Of a stretch of 64,000 nucleotides of DNA, positions 61,401 to 64,000 are shown piece by piece; the stretch's first letter is position 1; each line of letters starts with the position of its first letter. The notes below the pieces were generated by a model. The model saw nothing but the letters and a program-made list of their open reading frames with translations, was not told the origin of the DNA and ran no database searches. This stretch comes from Brachycybe producta (Eukaryota; Arthropoda; Diplopoda; Playtdesmida; Andrognathidae). Location of the stretch: the NCBI GenBank assembly GCA_036925085.1, contig JAUPFP010000075.1, positions 682,001-746,000 of the forward strand, given 5' to 3'. Made by a program: the position numbers and the translations under genes.

Positions 61401-64000
61401 TAACTTCAACTTCAAATTCAACTTCAAAATCAACTTCAATTTCAACTTCAACCTCAAATTCAAATTCAACTTCAATTTCATTTTTAACTTCAACTTCCAC
61501 TTCAACTTCATTTTCAACTACAACTTCGACAACAACTTTAACCTCAACTTCAACTATAGCTTCAACTTTATCTTAAATGTCAACATCAACTTCTACTTTA
61601 ACTTCAACTTCAGCTTCAATTTCAACTTCAACCTCAACTTCAAATTTAACTTTAATTTCATCTTCAACTTCAACTGCAACTTAAACTTAAACTTCAATTT
61701 TAAATTCAACACCAACCTCAACTTCAAATTCAACTTTGATTTCATCATCAATTTCAACTTAAACTTCAACTTCAACTTCAACTTCAACTTCAACTACAAC
61801 TTCAACAACAACTTCAACCTCAACTTCAACTTTAACTTCAACTTCAACATCAACTTCTTCTTTAACTTCAACTTCAAATTCAATTTCAACTTCAACCTCA
61901 ACTTCAAATTCATCTTCAATTTCAACTTTAACTTTTATCTTCAACTTCAACTTCAATTTCAAAATCAACTTCAATTTCAACTTCAACCTCAACTTCAAAT
62001 TCAACTTCAATTTCATTTTTAACTTCAACTTCAACTTCAACTTTATCTTCAACTACAACTTTAACAACAACTTCAACCTTAACTTCAACTATAACTTCAA
62101 CTTCAACTTCAACCTCAACTTGAAATTCAACTTCAATTTCATCTCCAACTTCAATTTCAACTTCAACTTTTACATCAACGTCAACTTCAATGTCACCTTC
62201 AACTTAACCTCAACTTCAAATTCAACTTCAAATTTAATTTCAACTTCAACTACAGTTTCAACTTCAAATTCAACTTCAACTTCAACTTTAACACCTACTT
62301 CAACTCCAACTTCAATGTCATCTTCAACTTAACTTCAACTTCAATTTTAACTTCATCTTCAATGTCAACCTCAACTTCAAATTCAACTTTAATTTCATTT
62401 TCAACTTCAACTGCAACTTAAACTTAAACTTCAATTTTAAATTTAACTTCAACCTCAACTTCAAATTCAACTTTGATTTCATCTTCAATTTCAACTTCAA
62501 CTTCAACTTCAACTTCATCTTCAACTTTAACTTCAACAACAACTTCAACCTAACATCAACTTCAATTTCAAGTTTGACTTCAACTTCAACATCAACTTCA
62601 ACTTCAACTTCAACTTCAACTTCAACTTTAACTTTAACTTCAATTTCAACTTCAACTTCAATGTCATCTTCAACTTCAACTTAAACTTCAACTTCTAATT
62701 CAACTTCAATTTCAACTTCAACTACAACTTCAACTTTACCTTCAACTAAAATATCACATTCAATTTCAACTTTAATTTCAACTGCAATTTTGACTTCGAC
62801 TTCGACTTCGAATTCAACTTCAACTTCAACTTCAACTTTAACTTCAACTTCAACTTCAACTTCAACTTCAACTTCAACTTCAACTTCAACTTCAACTTCA
62901 ACTTCAACTTCAACTTCAACTTCAACTTCAACTTCAACTTCAACTTCAACTTCAACTTCAACATCAACTATAACTTCGACTTCAACTTCAACTTCAATTT
63001 CAATTTTAACTTCAACTTCAAGTTCAACTTCAACCTCAACTTCAACCTCAACTTCAACCTCAACTTCAACCTCAACTTCAACTTTAACTTCATCTTCAAC
63101 ATCAACTTCTTCTTTAACTTCAACTTCAAATTCAATTTCAACTTCAACCTCAACTTCAAATTCAACTTCAAGTTCAACTTTAATTTTAACTTCAATTTCA
63201 AATTCAACTTCAAAATCAACTTCAATTTCAACTTCAACTACAACTTCAACTTTACCTTCAACTAAAATATCACATTCAATTTCAACTTTAATTTCAACTG
63301 CAATTTTGACTTCGACTTCGACTTCGAATTCAACTTCAACTTCAACTTCAACTTCAACTTCAACTTCAACTTCAACTTCAACTTCAACTTCAACTTCAAC
63401 TTCAACTTCAACTTCAACTTCAACTTCAACTTCAACTTCAACTTCAACTTCAACTTCAACTTCAACATCAACTATAACTTCGACTTCAACTTCAACTTCA
63501 ATTTCAATTTTAACTTCAACTTCAAGTTCAACTTCAACCTCAACTTCAACCTCAACTTCAACCTCAACTTCAACTTTAACTTCATCTTCAACATCAACTT
63601 CTTCTTTAACTTCAACTTCAAATTCAATTTCAACTTCAACCTCAACTTCAACCTCAACTTGAAATTCAACTTTAATTTCATCTCCAACTTCAATTTCATC
63701 TTCAACTCTTACTTCAACCCCAACTTCAATGTCATCTTCAACTTAACTTCAACTTCAATTTTAACTTCAACTTCAATGTCAACCTAAACTTCAAATTCAA
63801 CTTTAATTTCATCTTCAACTTCAACTTAAACTGCAACTTAAACTTAAACTTCAATTTTAAATTCAACTTCAACCTCAACTTCAAATTCAACTTCAACTTC
63901 AACTTCAACTTCAACTTCAACTTCAACTTCAACTTCAACTTCAACTTCAACATCAACTATAACTTCGACTTCAACTTCAACTTCAATTTCAATTTTAACT
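52441..64000. repeat. 6-bp satellite (CTTCAA-type), block II, with higher-order repeats
   Basis: Continues to the window edge. The unit is mainly TTCAAC with interspersed TTCAAT, TTTAAC and CTACAAC. A marker AAAATATCA(C/T)A segment recurs at about 55558, 57807, 58419, 60152, 60788, 61010, 62748 and 63262. A second marker, ATGTCATCTTCAACTTAACT, recurs at 57421, 59766 and 62315. These show a higher-order period of about 2.35-2.55 kb. Frames of up to 570 codons in both strands (NF, ST, EV, KL repeats) arise because the period is divisible by three. Confidence 0.95.

Noticed and set aside
46961-64000. Long coding frames reading (KL)n, (EV)n, (NF)n and (ST)n, up to 572 codons
   Set aside because: The 6/12-bp period is divisible by three, so whole arrays stay open in several frames on both strands at once. 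There is no non-repeat coding sequence in them.
46961-64000. CRISPR array
   Set aside because: There are no constant repeats with unique spacers; it is a eukaryotic-type satellite.

Overview
The window looks like repeat-dense, probably heterochromatic DNA of an invertebrate animal. It carries metazoan-type 5S rRNA copies on the minus strand, pieces of three LTR retroelements and two very large satellites. I see no ordinary single-copy host gene. The species cannot be named from this sequence.

Layout. (1) 1-22249: tandem array of 74 5S rRNA-like copies (about 118 bp each, minus strand, about 304-bp period). The array runs off the left edge and is cut in mid-5S at 22249. (2) 22250-26339: retroelement A (+ strand), 5'-truncated and GC-rich. 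It has a repeat-bearing pol tail, a broken third ORF (ORF3) and a 3' LTR. (3) 26340-26945: a 14-bp satellite. (4) 26946-35716: retroelement B (- strand), a relative of A. It has a 3' LTR, ORF3 and a Ty3/mdg4-type pol (RT, RNase H, integrase), and is truncated in the protease. (5) 35706-41232: the 14-bp satellite again, in the opposite orientation and divided into blocks of successive variants. (6) 41233-about 46960: retroelement C (- strand), AT-rich, with a 1.5-kb 3' LTR, a degraded env resembling bunyavirus (phlebovirus)-type glycoproteins, and a pol-like tail. (7) about 46960-64000: a 6/12-bp TTCAAC/TTCAAT satellite with higher-order repeats, running off the right edge.

How it fits together. 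Three LTR ends (26339, 26946, 41233) lie exactly against the 14-bp satellite, as expected if the elements integrated into it. The three truncated ends (22249, about 35706, about 46960) instead join tandem arrays at short stretches of sequence similarity. A and B share a long 3' ORF that I cannot assign to a family; its reading frame is conserved at protein level between diverged copies. The 5S copies have lost most of the CpGs expected for an animal 5S, and in three helices both paired partners changed together, so base pairing is kept.

Most long open frames in the satellites are artefacts of periods divisible by three (KL, EV, NF and ST repeats) and are not annotated as genes.
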